A stretch of 64,000 nt of DNA from Chengkuizengella marina (GCF_009910845.1 NZ_SIJB01000029.1:124001-188000); one strand, 5' to 3'; counted from the stretch's first letter, positions 54,278 through 62,495 are shown. Notes: generated from the letters alone by a model not told the origin. Numbers and translations are program-made.

Positions 54278-55354
54278 TTGAAGAAAAAAGTGTTTGTACT
54301 ATTTGGAGGCAAGTCGGGTGAACATGAAGTATCAGTGAAATCCGCCTTAAATGTGTTAAATGAATTAAATAAAGAAAAGTATGTAGTTTTTGCTTTATAT
54401 ATAACAAGGGATGGAAAGTGGACAAGCCCTTGGTCAGTAAATGAAATAAAAGTTACCAATAAAGATATTTTGGAAAACTCAAATCGATCCCAATTAAGTT
54501 CCTTTCTTGAATTTCTAACAAATGAATTAGATGAAGATACGATTGTATTTCCAGTATTACATGGAACTTACGGAGAGGATGGAAAAGTTCAAGGGCTCCT
54601 AGATATGTTGAACATAGCTTATGTTGGTAATGATGTAGGTGCCTCAGCTTTGGCGATGGATAAGATCATATCAAAAAAGGTGTTTAGCTATCATGATATC
54701 CCGCAAGTCTGCTTTGTGACTTATATACATTCAGATTTTGAAATAAGACCTCGTTTCTGTATAGAGGAAGTAACAGAAAAAATCGGATATCCTTGTTATG
54801 TTAAACCTGCAAACATGGGTTCAAGCATAGGTATTAATCGATGCGAGAATCCTCAAGATCTTGAAGAGGCAATGTTAGAAGCCTTCTGTTATGATCACAA
54901 AATTGTTGTAGAACAAGAAATTATAGGCAGAGAAGTATTAGTAGCTTTAACAGGAAATGAATCTATTCGATGCTCCGTAGCAGGAGAGTGGAAAAGAAAT
55001 GTCTCTTTTTTTGATTATGAAGACAAATATATGGATAATGACCTATCTCCTATAATTCCAGCAAATATCACAGATGATACTTACTTGAAGGTTTGTTCAT
55101 ATGCCGAAACAGCTTACAGGGCATTAGGTTGTTCAGGAATGTTGCGAGCGGATTTTTTTATCACTGAAACAAATGAAATATATTTAAATGAAGTGAATAC
55201 GATTCCTGGTTTCACTCAGCATAGTATGTTTCCGCTATTGGTTCAGAAAACAGAGGGTTGCACTTATTCCGAATTGCTTGATCAATTAATTCATCTTGGT
55301 TTCTTAAAGCATAAACAAAAAAATAAACTTCAATATCATAGGAGGACATCATGA
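54278..55354 (+). CDS. D-Ala-D-Ala-ligase family enzyme of the Van-like cluster
   Basis: A 358-aa ATP-grasp ligase. The start is TTG 54278 (MKKKVFVLFGGKSGEHEVSV) with AAGGTGG seven bases upstream. It joins D-Ala to a second D-residue. Visible determinants: catalytic Glu in GEHEVSV, Ser in MGSSIGI, omega-loop FFDYEDKYMD with Lys-Tyr kept, as in D-Ala-D-Ala and D-Ala-D-Ser ligases but not VanA-type D-lactate ligases, and TIPGFTQHSMFP, where D-Ser ligases usually carry Arg instead of Met. By residues it therefore looks like a D-Ala-D-Ala enzyme, although its neighbours are Van-type. ATGA overlap with the MurF gene. Confidence 0.9.
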   Translation: MKKKVFVLFGGKSGEHEVSVKSALNVLNELNKEKYVVFALYITRDGKWTSPWSVNEIKVTNKDILENSNRSQLSSFLEFLTNELDEDTIVFPVLHGTYGEDGKVQGLLDMLNIAYVGNDVGASALAMDKIISKKVFSYHDIPQVCFVTYIHSDFEIRPRFCIEEVTEKIGYPCYVKPANMGSSIGINRCENPQDLEEAMLEAFCYDHKIVVEQEIIGREVLVALTGNESIRCSVAGEWKRNVSFFDYEDKYMDNDLSPIIPANITDDTYLKVCSYAETAYRALGCSGMLRADFFITETNEIYLNEVNTIPGFTQHSMFPLLVQKTEGCTYSELLDQLIHLGFLKHKQKNKLQYHRRTS

Positions 55355-56718
55355 TTAAGACAAATCTAGAGGAAATTGTGAGCATGACAAAGGCTGAAGT
55401 TTTTCAAGGTGATAATGTCAATATATGCGGGGTTTCAATTGATACTAGAAATATCAAAGAAGGGAACTTATTCATACCACTCCATGGCAATAACAGCGAC
55501 GGTCATCAGTTTATTGAAAATGCGATAAAAAATGGGGCCAGCGCTGCGTTATGGCAAAAAGAAGAACCAAATCCGCCCAAAGATTTTCCCCTAATTTTTG
55601 TTGACGATACATTAAAAGCTCTGCAAACACTTGCTGCATCCTATCGTCATCAAATGAACGGTACTTTTATTGGTATAACAGGAAGTAATGGAAAAACAAC
55701 AACAAAGGATATTTTAGGAAATATTTTGTCAGTTGATTATAAAGTAGGAAAAACAAAAGGAAATTTTAACAATGAAATTGGAGTTCCCCTTACTTTATTA
55801 GATTTAAATAAAGATGTAGATTTTGCAGTAGTAGAACTAGGTCTGAGTCACAAAGGAGATATTAGCTTTTTAACGAGTATTGTTAAACCGGATATTGGAC
55901 TGATCACCAATATTGGACATGCCCATATAAACAATTTTGAATCTATAGAAAAAATTGCTGCTGCTAAGGTGGAGTTAGTAGAGGGTCTAAGGGTGGATGG
56001 GGTGCTCTTTTACAATGGGGATCAAGAAGTACTTGAGAATCATATCAATAAAAATACAGTGAATACGGTCACATTTGGAAGAGGTGCAAACAATGACTAT
56101 GATCTTAAAAATATAAAATCAACTAGAAATGGAAATCAATTTATGACTTCTGGTTCCAACTTTCTTTTTCATATCTCATTATTGGGAGAACATCAAGTTA
56201 TGAATGCATTATCAGCGATAGCGATTGCTCAATATATTGGTATGGGAGAAGAGGAGATACAAAAAGGTTTAGAAATAACGATTCCTTCGGATAAAAGGAA
56301 TGATGTTCGAAAAATTGGAAAAATCACTATTATAAATGACACGTATAAGTCTAATCCTGAGAGTGTAAAAGCAGCACTTCATTCGTTGTACAATATCAAT
56401 GAAAATGGCAAAAAATTATTCGTCATGGGTGATATGGTGGATATGGGGAATGAAGAAATAAGCATTCATCAGCGAGTAGCAGATGATCTATTACCAGAGC
56501 ATCTTGACGCTGTATTTGGTATGGGAGATTTGACGGAATATACAATCCAAAAAGCAAGGGAGAGGTTTAACGAAAAGAAAGCCGTATTTTTTGAAGATGA
56601 AGATAAATTAGTTTGTCGGATTTTAGACTATGCAAAAGAGGATTGCATAATACTATTCAAAGCATCTCGAGCCCTTCAATTTGATCGTTTGGTTGAAAGA
56701 GTCGAAAAGGAGATATAG
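55351..56718 (+). CDS. MurF-type ligase paralogue
   Basis: A 455-aa Mur ligase of MurF type, which adds the D-X-D-X dipeptide to UDP-MurNAc-tripeptide. VSIDTRNIKEGNLFIPLHG is the UDP-binding domain, GITGSNGKTTTKD the ATP loop, and GNFNNEIGVPLTLL the MurF signature. Two usually conserved stretches have drifted: NDAYNANP reads NDTYKSNP, and the KGS motif reads FKASRALQ. Its start overlaps the ligase stop by four bases, so dipeptide synthesis and attachment are coupled. MurF paralogues beside Van-type ligases are known in some anaerobic Firmicutes. Confidence 0.92.
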   Translation: MIKTNLEEIVSMTKAEVFQGDNVNICGVSIDTRNIKEGNLFIPLHGNNSDGHQFIENAIKNGASAALWQKEEPNPPKDFPLIFVDDTLKALQTLAASYRHQMNGTFIGITGSNGKTTTKDILGNILSVDYKVGKTKGNFNNEIGVPLTLLDLNKDVDFAVVELGLSHKGDISFLTSIVKPDIGLITNIGHAHINNFESIEKIAAAKVELVEGLRVDGVLFYNGDQEVLENHINKNTVNTVTFGRGANNDYDLKNIKSTRNGNQFMTSGSNFLFHISLLGEHQVMNALSAIAIAQYIGMGEEEIQKGLEITIPSDKRNDVRKIGKITIINDTYKSNPESVKAALHSLYNINENGKKLFVMGDMVDMGNEEISIHQRVADDLLPEHLDAVFGMGDLTEYTIQKARERFNEKKAVFFEDEDKLVCRILDYAKEDCIILFKASRALQFDRLVERVEKEI

Positions 56719-56720
56719 CT

Positions 56721-57809
56721 ATGCAGCCGATTCTAAATATGAATTTGATAAAAGTAAAACATAATACGGCTCAGATCGTTAAGTTAGCACGTCAGTATGG
56801 TGTCAGTGTAGCTGGAATTACGAAAGGTGTTTGTGGTAATGAAGATTTTGCGAAGGCCCAGTTAGAAGCAGGAGTAGATTATTTAGCAGACTCACGTATT
56901 GAAAATTTAAAGAAGTTGAAACATCTTGATAAAAAGAAAATGCTTCTCAGATCACCTAAAAAGAGTGAGGTAGATGAGGTAGTTGAGTATGCGGATTATA
57001 GCTTGAATTCCGAGATTGAGATTATTCAAGCTTTAGGCAAATCCGCAGTGAATAAGGGTGTGCTTCATTCTATTATTCTCATGATAGATTTAGGAGATTT
57101 ACGCGAAGGGATTTGGTATAGAAATAGACATGAAATTTTTCAAACCGTTCAATCCATTGTTGGTTTAAAAGGCGTGAAACTTGAAGGGATAGGAACTAAC
57201 CTTACGTGTTTTGGGGGTGTCATGCCAACAGAAGAAAACTATACCATTTTAGTACAGTTAGCTGAAGAGCTGAGAACCGAATTTAATCTTCCATTGCCCA
57301 TTGTCTCTGGAGGTAATTCCAGCAGCCTTCAAATGATATACGAAGGAAGGTTGCCAAAAGGAATTACACATTTAAGAATAAATCAATCCGTTTTTTTGGG
57401 ACTTGAAATCGGTTATGGAAAAAAGTTGTCTAATTGGGAAACAAAAATTGTGAAGTTGCAAGCAGAAATAATAGAAATTCATAAGAAACCTTCATATCCA
57501 CAAGGTATTCAAGCTAAAATGAATGCTTTTGGTGAAATTCAAACCTTCAAAGATAAAGGGATTAGAACAAGAGCTATTTTAGCGATAGGCAGACAGGATA
57601 TGGATATTAATGGACTGCATCCTAGTGATCCTCATGTTACGGTTGAGGGTGGAAGCAGTGATCATTTAATCATAGACATATCAGAGAGTGAGCAGCTTTA
57701 TAAGGTAGGACAAATGATTGAATTTGATGTAGTTACGTACTCAAGTATTATAACGGCTATGGCTTCTTCTTATATACAGCAAGAGGTGTTGAAATATGAA
57801 GTCGTATAA
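56721..57809 (+). CDS. Ornithine/alanine-racemase-family PLP enzyme (Orr-like)
   Basis: A 362-aa fold-III PLP racemase. The PLP lysine is in AGITKGVCGNEDFAK. Stretches DYLADSRIENLKKLK, LMIDLGDLREG, GTNLTCFGGVMP, LPIVSGGNSSS and TRAILAIGRQD match the clostridial ornithine racemase family rather than the alanine racemase domain of VanT. It starts two bases after MurF and overlaps the next gene by 14 bases. In this setting it should provide a D-amino acid (D-Ala, D-Ser, D-Orn or D-Lys) for the ligase; which one is not readable. Confidence 0.87.
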   Translation: MQPILNMNLIKVKHNTAQIVKLARQYGVSVAGITKGVCGNEDFAKAQLEAGVDYLADSRIENLKKLKHLDKKKMLLRSPKKSEVDEVVEYADYSLNSEIEIIQALGKSAVNKGVLHSIILMIDLGDLREGIWYRNRHEIFQTVQSIVGLKGVKLEGIGTNLTCFGGVMPTEENYTILVQLAEELRTEFNLPLPIVSGGNSSSLQMIYEGRLPKGITHLRINQSVFLGLEIGYGKKLSNWETKIVKLQAEIIEIHKKPSYPQGIQAKMNAFGEIQTFKDKGIRTRAILAIGRQDMDINGLHPSDPHVTVEGGSSDHLIIDISESEQLYKVGQMIEFDVVTYSSIITAMASSYIQQEVLKYEVV

Positions 57810-58797
57810 CGCAATTAATGTGATGCGTTTTGCGGCAGCTTTACTTGTGGTTAGCAATCATACCTACCCTTTTATTGATTTATCGCCAACGCTTAATTAC
57901 TTTGTGGTAGATATTTTGTCTCGATTGACGGTGCCTTTTTTCTTTATGACGTCCGGATATTTTTTGGCTGTAAAGTTGGGAGAGAGAGACAGTGTTCTAC
58001 AAAAAAGGGGGTATGTAAGAAAATTTGCATTGAAAATATTAAAGTTATATGTGTTGTGGAGTTTAGTTTATTTACCGATTCAAGCTGTCATTTGGTATGT
58101 TACAGATGGTGATTGGTTATTTTGGAAAGAATTTGTTCAGAAGTTTATTTTTGCAGGGGGTTATTATACGCTTTGGTACATTCCTGCTCTTATATTTGCA
58201 AGTATCTTTTCATATATGCTGTTCTCTTATTTTCGTCCTAAAACCGTCTTGTTTATCACTTTTCTTCTATTTGCTACAGGTACTATGATGCAATCTTATT
58301 ATGATATTTTACCAAACAAAGAATTATTATCAGGATATTATTCTTTATTTCTAACTACTCGTAATGGTCTATTTTTTGGCAGCTTTTTTGTTTGCCTAGG
58401 AATGTATTTAAAAATGAGAGACAACAATAAACGTTTCTCAACAAATTTAATAATGTTTGTTTTGTCTTTTCTCTTATTATGTGGGGAAGTTTTTAATATG
58501 ATGGAATCGGATTTTTCTAAGGGGAATGGCATGTGGTTTATGACTATACCGACTGTGTACTTTTTATTTTCTATGTTTAAGGATCTTCAACTCAAAAATC
58601 GACCCATTTATAAACGATTAAGACCGGTTAGTTTTATCATTTATGCATCTCATGGCTTTTTTATACTATCTTTAAGTGCATTATTTGATTTAAATTCGTT
58701 GTTATTTTTTATACTGGTGTTTATATTATCCAACGTATTTGCTTTTGCTTTGATTTGGTCTGGGAAAAAGAATCATTATATAAGACAATTTTATTAA
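57796..58797 (+). CDS. Stand-alone VanT-type membrane (acyltransferase-3) domain protein
   Basis: A 333-aa protein with about ten membrane segments. It follows the N-terminal membrane half of VanT serine racemases: MRFAAALLVVSNHTYPF, LTVPFFFMTSGYFL, YTLWYIPALIF and TRNGLFFGSFFVCLGMYL. In VanT this half is fused to a racemase; here the racemase is the separate preceding gene. In VanT the membrane part is thought to bring L-serine across or to the enzyme. Other acyltransferase-3 proteins acetylate wall sugars, so that is the alternative. ATG 57796 overlaps the racemase gene. Confidence 0.85.
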   Translation: MKSYNAINVMRFAAALLVVSNHTYPFIDLSPTLNYFVVDILSRLTVPFFFMTSGYFLAVKLGERDSVLQKRGYVRKFALKILKLYVLWSLVYLPIQAVIWYVTDGDWLFWKEFVQKFIFAGGYYTLWYIPALIFASIFSYMLFSYFRPKTVLFITFLLFATGTMMQSYYDILPNKELLSGYYSLFLTTRNGLFFGSFFVCLGMYLKMRDNNKRFSTNLIMFVLSFLLLCGEVFNMMESDFSKGNGMWFMTIPTVYFLFSMFKDLQLKNRPIYKRLRPVSFIIYASHGFFILSLSALFDLNSLLFFILVFILSNVFAFALIWSGKKNHYIRQFY

Positions 58798-58907
58798 GAA
58801 CAGATCATTGGGAATGAAAGGCAGATTGAGAGGAAGACTAATGAATAGAAGAAAATTTTAATCCTGTTTGCAGTGTTAAGTCTTAAATGTGATGGTGGTG
58901 AATAAAA

Positions 58908-59594
58908 ATGAGGAGCATTCTTGTAGTAGATGATGATCAAGAAATTGTACAGTTGGTTACCATTTACTTGCAAAATGAAGGGTTTGAAGTTTATAAGGCA
59001 AAGAATGGGGTGGAGGCCCTTGAAATATTTAATAATGAAGAAATTGATTTGCTTATATTAGATATCATGATGCCTGAAATGAATGGAATCGAGTTAACGC
59101 AGTCTTTAAGGGAAAAACATGTTGTTCCTATTTTAATGTTAAGTGCAAAATCTGAGGATATGGATAAAATTACTGGGTTGATGGTTGGAGCTGATGATTA
59201 TTTAACAAAGCCGTTTAATCCATTAGAGTTAGTGGCGAGAGTAAAAACATTGCTAAGAAGATCTTATAATTATCAAACTGAAAAATCACCTAATGAAAAG
59301 GTTATAAAAATCAATGATTTAGAAATAAACAAAGCTTTACACATAGTAAAAGCAGGAGATATACCCGTACAGTTAACTGCTAAGGAGTTTGATATTTTGT
59401 ATACACTGGCATCTAATGCTGGAAAAGTGTTCAGCTCTGAGAATTTATTTGAAATCGTCTGGAAGGAAGATTATTATTCTTCAAATAACACAGTTATGGT
59501 TCACATGAGTAATCTTCGCGAGAAACTAGATAAGGTTCTGGGTTATAAAATAATTAAAACCATTTGGGGGGTGGGATATACCATTGAATCGTAA
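58908..59594 (+). CDS. VanR-like OmpR-family response regulator
   Basis: A 228-aa regulator: receiver domain (VVDDDQEIVQL acidic pocket, phospho-Asp in LLILDIMMPEMNG, Lys in DDYLTKPFNPLELVARVK) and a winged-helix C-terminal domain (LTAKEFDILYTLASNAGKVF). The run AKSEDMDKITGLMVGADDY is highly like VanR of the VanG/VanC types. GGTGGTGA precedes ATG 58908. The gap to the acyltransferase gene is 110 bases without a clear promoter. Its stop is overlapped by the kinase gene. Confidence 0.92.
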   Translation: MRSILVVDDDQEIVQLVTIYLQNEGFEVYKAKNGVEALEIFNNEEIDLLILDIMMPEMNGIELTQSLREKHVVPILMLSAKSEDMDKITGLMVGADDYLTKPFNPLELVARVKTLLRRSYNYQTEKSPNEKVIKINDLEINKALHIVKAGDIPVQLTAKEFDILYTLASNAGKVFSSENLFEIVWKEDYYSSNNTVMVHMSNLREKLDKVLGYKIIKTIWGVGYTIES

Positions 59595-60684
59595 ACTTGG
59601 AAGAGTGATTTTTGTATACATGATTTTATCTTTTGGTGTGAGTTTAATACTTGCAGTTTTTATAACATTATTACTTTTACAAATGGCTTATTTATTTAAA
59701 GATATGCCCCTATTTTCAAATATAATAGAATCCTTTCGTGAATCTGTACTATATTCTTTTGGAATTGTTCCATATGTATTCTTGTCTATTTTCGTACTGA
59801 TGCTTGTTTGTTTTTTAATTTTTAATTTCATCATATTGGCACGACTTAACCAAATTAGTGCTGTGATAGGTAAACTTGCCAATGGCCATTTTGATATTGA
59901 AATTAAACAAAGTAGAGTGCTTAAAGCGAGTGGAATCATAGATGATTTAAATGAAATGAAAGAGCAACTATCATTAAGAATTGAGGAGGAAAAGAGAGCC
60001 GTTCAATCCAAAAATGAATTAGTTACAAATGTTTCTCACGACTTGCGAACGCCTTTAACTTCTATTATAGGTTACTTAGGATTAATTCAAAATGATCAAT
60101 ACAAGGATGAGGTAGAGCTAAGATATTATGTAGATATTGCATATGAGAAATCCATTCGATTGAATCGGATGGTCAATGACTTATTTGAGTTTACAAAAGT
60201 AAACAATAAGGATGTAATGATCAACTATCAGTCATTTAATCTCATTGAGCTGCTTAAACAGCTTTCAGCTCAATTTTTTCTTGAATTAAAACAAGCTAAT
60301 ATGGAAATATTCATTCATCATGAAGATGAGGGAGTTAATATTGATGCTGATCCAGACAAACTAATGAGAGTTTTTGAGAATTTAATTTCAAATGCAATTA
60401 AATATGGTAGTAATGGGAATAAAATTGACATTATTGTAGTAAAAAAAGAAGAACAAGTTGTCGTTCATGTGAAAAATTACGGAGAGAAAATTCCCTCAAA
60501 TGTTCTTCCTCATATTTTTGACAGATTGTATCGGGGGGAAAAGTCACGTTCAGATCAAACAGGAGGAGCTGGATTAGGTTTAGCCATTGCCAAAGGAATT
60601 GTTGAATTACATCATGGAAAAATCAGTGTGATAAGTAATGAAATGGAGACTGATTTTCAAGTGGAATTACCTATGACAACTTAA
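59584..60684 (+). CDS. VanS-like sensor histidine kinase
   Basis: A 366-aa kinase. Two membrane segments (about 9-32 and 58-84) enclose a short loop, as in VanS, followed by HAMP-like sequence, the H box NVSHDLRTPLTSIIGYL, N box FENLISNAIKYG, F box HIFDRLYRGEKSRS and G box GGAGLGLAIAKG. The start is TTG 59584, inside the last codons of the regulator gene (11-base overlap), with GGGGGTGGG upstream. The short sensing loop suggests detection at or within the membrane, as expected for a wall-precursor or antibiotic signal. Confidence 0.92.
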   Translation: MNRKLGRVIFVYMILSFGVSLILAVFITLLLLQMAYLFKDMPLFSNIIESFRESVLYSFGIVPYVFLSIFVLMLVCFLIFNFIILARLNQISAVIGKLANGHFDIEIKQSRVLKASGIIDDLNEMKEQLSLRIEEEKRAVQSKNELVTNVSHDLRTPLTSIIGYLGLIQNDQYKDEVELRYYVDIAYEKSIRLNRMVNDLFEFTKVNNKDVMINYQSFNLIELLKQLSAQFFLELKQANMEIFIHHEDEGVNIDADPDKLMRVFENLISNAIKYGSNGNKIDIIVVKKEEQVVVHVKNYGEKIPSNVLPHIFDRLYRGEKSRSDQTGGAGLGLAIAKGIVELHHGKISVISNEMETDFQVELPMTT

Positions 60685-60706
60685 CATATGAGTTATAGTC
60701 AAACTA

Positions 60707-60734
60707 ATGCCTGTTGAACAGGCACTTTTTTTTT
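60707..60734 (+). terminator. Terminator of the Van-like cluster
   Basis: TGCCTG / CAGGCA hairpin with a five-base loop and nine T. Confidence 0.9.
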
Positions 60735-60836
60735 GTACATAAAAATCGTGTTTGTTCTTTGTTCATGGTAAAATATATATTAATAAGTTTATAAATATAT
60801 AGATTATGTCTTATAACATTTTTGAGGTGATGGATA

Positions 60837-61646
60837 ATGAGTATACAAAGAGAAATCATTGCTGCGTTAGGAGTTAAACCTGAAATTGATGTGGATGAGG
60901 AAATTCGCAAAAGAGTAAACTTCTTAAAGGAGTACATATTGCAGTCAAAAACAACAGGTCTTCTAATAGCCATTAGTGGTGGAGTAGATAGTGCTGTTAC
61001 TACAGGCTTATGTAAAATGGCTACAGATGAGTTAGCCAAGGAAACAGGAAAACCTTATGAAACATTAGGCGTTTTTCAACCTTATGCTGAACAAGAAGAT
61101 ATCGAAGATAGTTATGCCGTTGCAAAAGCTTTTCAATTAGAATCAGTTACAGAAACAAATATTCAAGAAGCCGTAGATGAAATTGCTCTCGAAGTAGAAT
61201 ATGCATTAAAGAATATTGGAGATTCCAGACATATAAGTATTAAAGGAAAAGGAAATGTGAAAGCAAGGACTCGTATGGTCATGCAATATGCTTTAGCTTT
61301 TGAAAGAAATTTACTTGTTGTAGGAACGGATCATGCATCGGAAGCACTCACAGGATTTTTCACGAAATATGGGGACGGTGCAGTAGATATTACTCCTCTA
61401 AGTACGTTATCTAAAAGACAAGTTAGAATGTTGGCTAGCAAGCTAGGTGTACCGAAAACCGTTATTGAAAAAGCTCCTACAGCTGGTTTGTGGGCTGGTC
61501 AAACAGATGAAACAGAGTTAGGCATTACCTACGAACATAACAGTGATTTTCTTGAAGGAAAAGAAGTAGATGCTAAAGTTAGAGAAAAATTGGAACAGTT
61601 ATACAAAAATACTGAACATAAAAGAAATCTGATTCCAGGAATTTAG
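60837..61646 (+). CDS. nadE: Ammonia-dependent NAD+ synthetase
   Basis: A 269-aa enzyme that amidates nicotinic-acid adenine dinucleotide to NAD+. The ATP pyrophosphatase loop is AISGGVDSAVT; VGTDHASEALTGFFTKYGDG and KAPTAGLWAGQTDETELG are family signatures. There is no glutaminase domain, so ammonia is the nitrogen donor. GAGGTGATGG precedes ATG 60837. Confidence 0.96.
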   Translation: MSIQREIIAALGVKPEIDVDEEIRKRVNFLKEYILQSKTTGLLIAISGGVDSAVTTGLCKMATDELAKETGKPYETLGVFQPYAEQEDIEDSYAVAKAFQLESVTETNIQEAVDEIALEVEYALKNIGDSRHISIKGKGNVKARTRMVMQYALAFERNLLVVGTDHASEALTGFFTKYGDGAVDITPLSTLSKRQVRMLASKLGVPKTVIEKAPTAGLWAGQTDETELGITYEHNSDFLEGKEVDAKVREKLEQLYKNTEHKRNLIPGI

Positions 61647-61653
61647 GTTGATT

Positions 61654-62046
61654 ATGATATATGGCATCGGTAATGATCTTATTGAAATATCAAGGGTAGA
61701 AAATGTCGTAAATAAAAATCATGGCAAAAAATTTGTGAACCGCATTTTAACTCCCCAGGAAAAAAACATATATATGAAACGTGAAAAAAACAGAGTTGAA
61801 TTTATCGCCGGAAGATTCGCAGCTAAGGAAGCAGTTGTAAAAGCACTTGGGTGTGGGATCGGTAAAAAAATTGGTTTTCAAGACATAAATATTGTCCCAG
61901 ATGAATTAGGAAAACCAATATGTCATATTTCAGGGCAAATTTTAGAATTTTTTGGTATTTCATCCGAATCAAAAATACATATCAGCATTACACATAGTGT
62001 TACGATGGCAGCAGCATTTGTAGTAGTTGAAATCTTGAATGATTAA
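61654..62046 (+). CDS. acpS: Holo-[acyl-carrier-protein] synthase
   Basis: A 130-aa phosphopantetheinyl transferase of the AcpS type. IYGIGNDLIEISRVE carries the metal-binding Asp, and FIAGRFAAKEAVVKALG the second motif with the catalytic Glu. It activates fatty-acid ACP. ATG 61654 gives the canonical MIYGIG start; a TTG six bases earlier overlaps the short AGG ribosome site. It is seven bases after nadE. NRPS carrier domains normally need an Sfp-type enzyme, so this is probably not the NRPS partner. Confidence 0.94.
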   Translation: MIYGIGNDLIEISRVENVVNKNHGKKFVNRILTPQEKNIYMKREKNRVEFIAGRFAAKEAVVKALGCGIGKKIGFQDINIVPDELGKPICHISGQILEFFGISSESKIHISITHSVTMAAAFVVVEILND

Positions 62047-62063
62047 TTTTACTGTCGGTGCAC

Positions 62064-62149
62064 AAAAACCATCCGAGGTTGAAGTGCCTCCATAAAGTTA
62101 GTCACAATCTAACATTGGAGATGCAGTTCATGTCAAATGGATGGTTTTT
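62064..62149. terminator. acpS terminator hairpin enclosing an IS-end-like inverted repeat
   Basis: The outer arms AAAAACCATCC (62064-62074) and GGATGGTTTTT (62139-62149) are perfect 11-mers, with A and T runs making it bidirectional for acpS and the cytochrome c gene. The 64-base 'loop' is unusually long and contains the separate inverted repeat at 62080-62130. Confidence 0.7.
62080..62130. mobile_element. Possible insertion-sequence end remnant or miniature element (51 bp)
   Basis: Two 22-base arms, starting TGAAGTGC and ending GCAGTTCA, are inverted copies (16 of 22 positions match) around a 7-base centre TCACAAT. The TG...CA ends and a GTTAG subterminal motif resemble ends of IS150-group elements. 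No transposase is present and no clear target duplication was found. Confidence 0.4.
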
Positions 62150-62153
62150 AATG

Positions 62154-62495
62154 TTATTCCATTTCAGATAACCAATCGGATAGAATTTCAATGTTTTCTT
62201 CTTCTATAATACCCTCATAACCAGGCATATGAGTTTCTTCTTTTCCTTGAAGCAGTATACTTCTGATTTCTTCTTTTTCTAATCGAGAACCAACTTGCTG
62301 TAGGTTAGATAACGGCCCCATACGACCTTCTAAATCAGTGCCGTGACATGAAATGCATTGATTTTTTTTATAAATTTTATATTCTGATGAGTTTTTGTCC
62401 ACAGTATCCGATTCAGATGTATTCTGAGCACAAGCTGTTGTAAATATGAAAATGAGACTAAATGCAAAAAGCACAAAATTCCTATGGTTTGACAT
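62154..62495 (-). CDS. Membrane lipoprotein cytochrome c
   Basis: A 113-aa small cytochrome c. The lipoprotein signal peptide ends at the lipobox FTTAC; the haem motif is CISCH, and HMPGY provides the likely axial methionine. It is similar to Bacillus c551-type cytochromes that accept electrons from a quinol oxidase or nitrite/NO metabolism. I place the start at ATG 62495 (GGGGGC upstream). The frame is open much further, but that part is inside the neighbouring gene. Confidence 0.88.
   Translation of the reverse strand: MSNHRNFVLFAFSLIFIFTTACAQNTSESDTVDKNSSEYKIYKKNQCISCHGTDLEGRMGPLSNLQQVGSRLEKEEIRSILLQGKEETHMPGYEGIIEEENIEILSDWLSEME

Noticed and set aside
54278-60684. Calling the cluster a vancomycin-resistance operon
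   Set aside because: No VanX, VanY, VanXY or VanH gene is present, and the ligase carries D-Ala-type pocket residues. Resistance cannot be claimed from the sequence.
61654-62046. AcpS as the activating enzyme of the NRPS
   Set aside because: The protein has the short AcpS form that prefers fatty-acid ACP. NRPS carriers normally need an Sfp-type enzyme, and the gene is over 50 kb away.
62064-62149. tRNA gene or tRNA-like cloverleaf
   Set aside because: A 5-bp stem with a 7-base loop is present in the middle, but there is no T-loop GTTCRA consensus in register, no D-loop GG and no CCA end.
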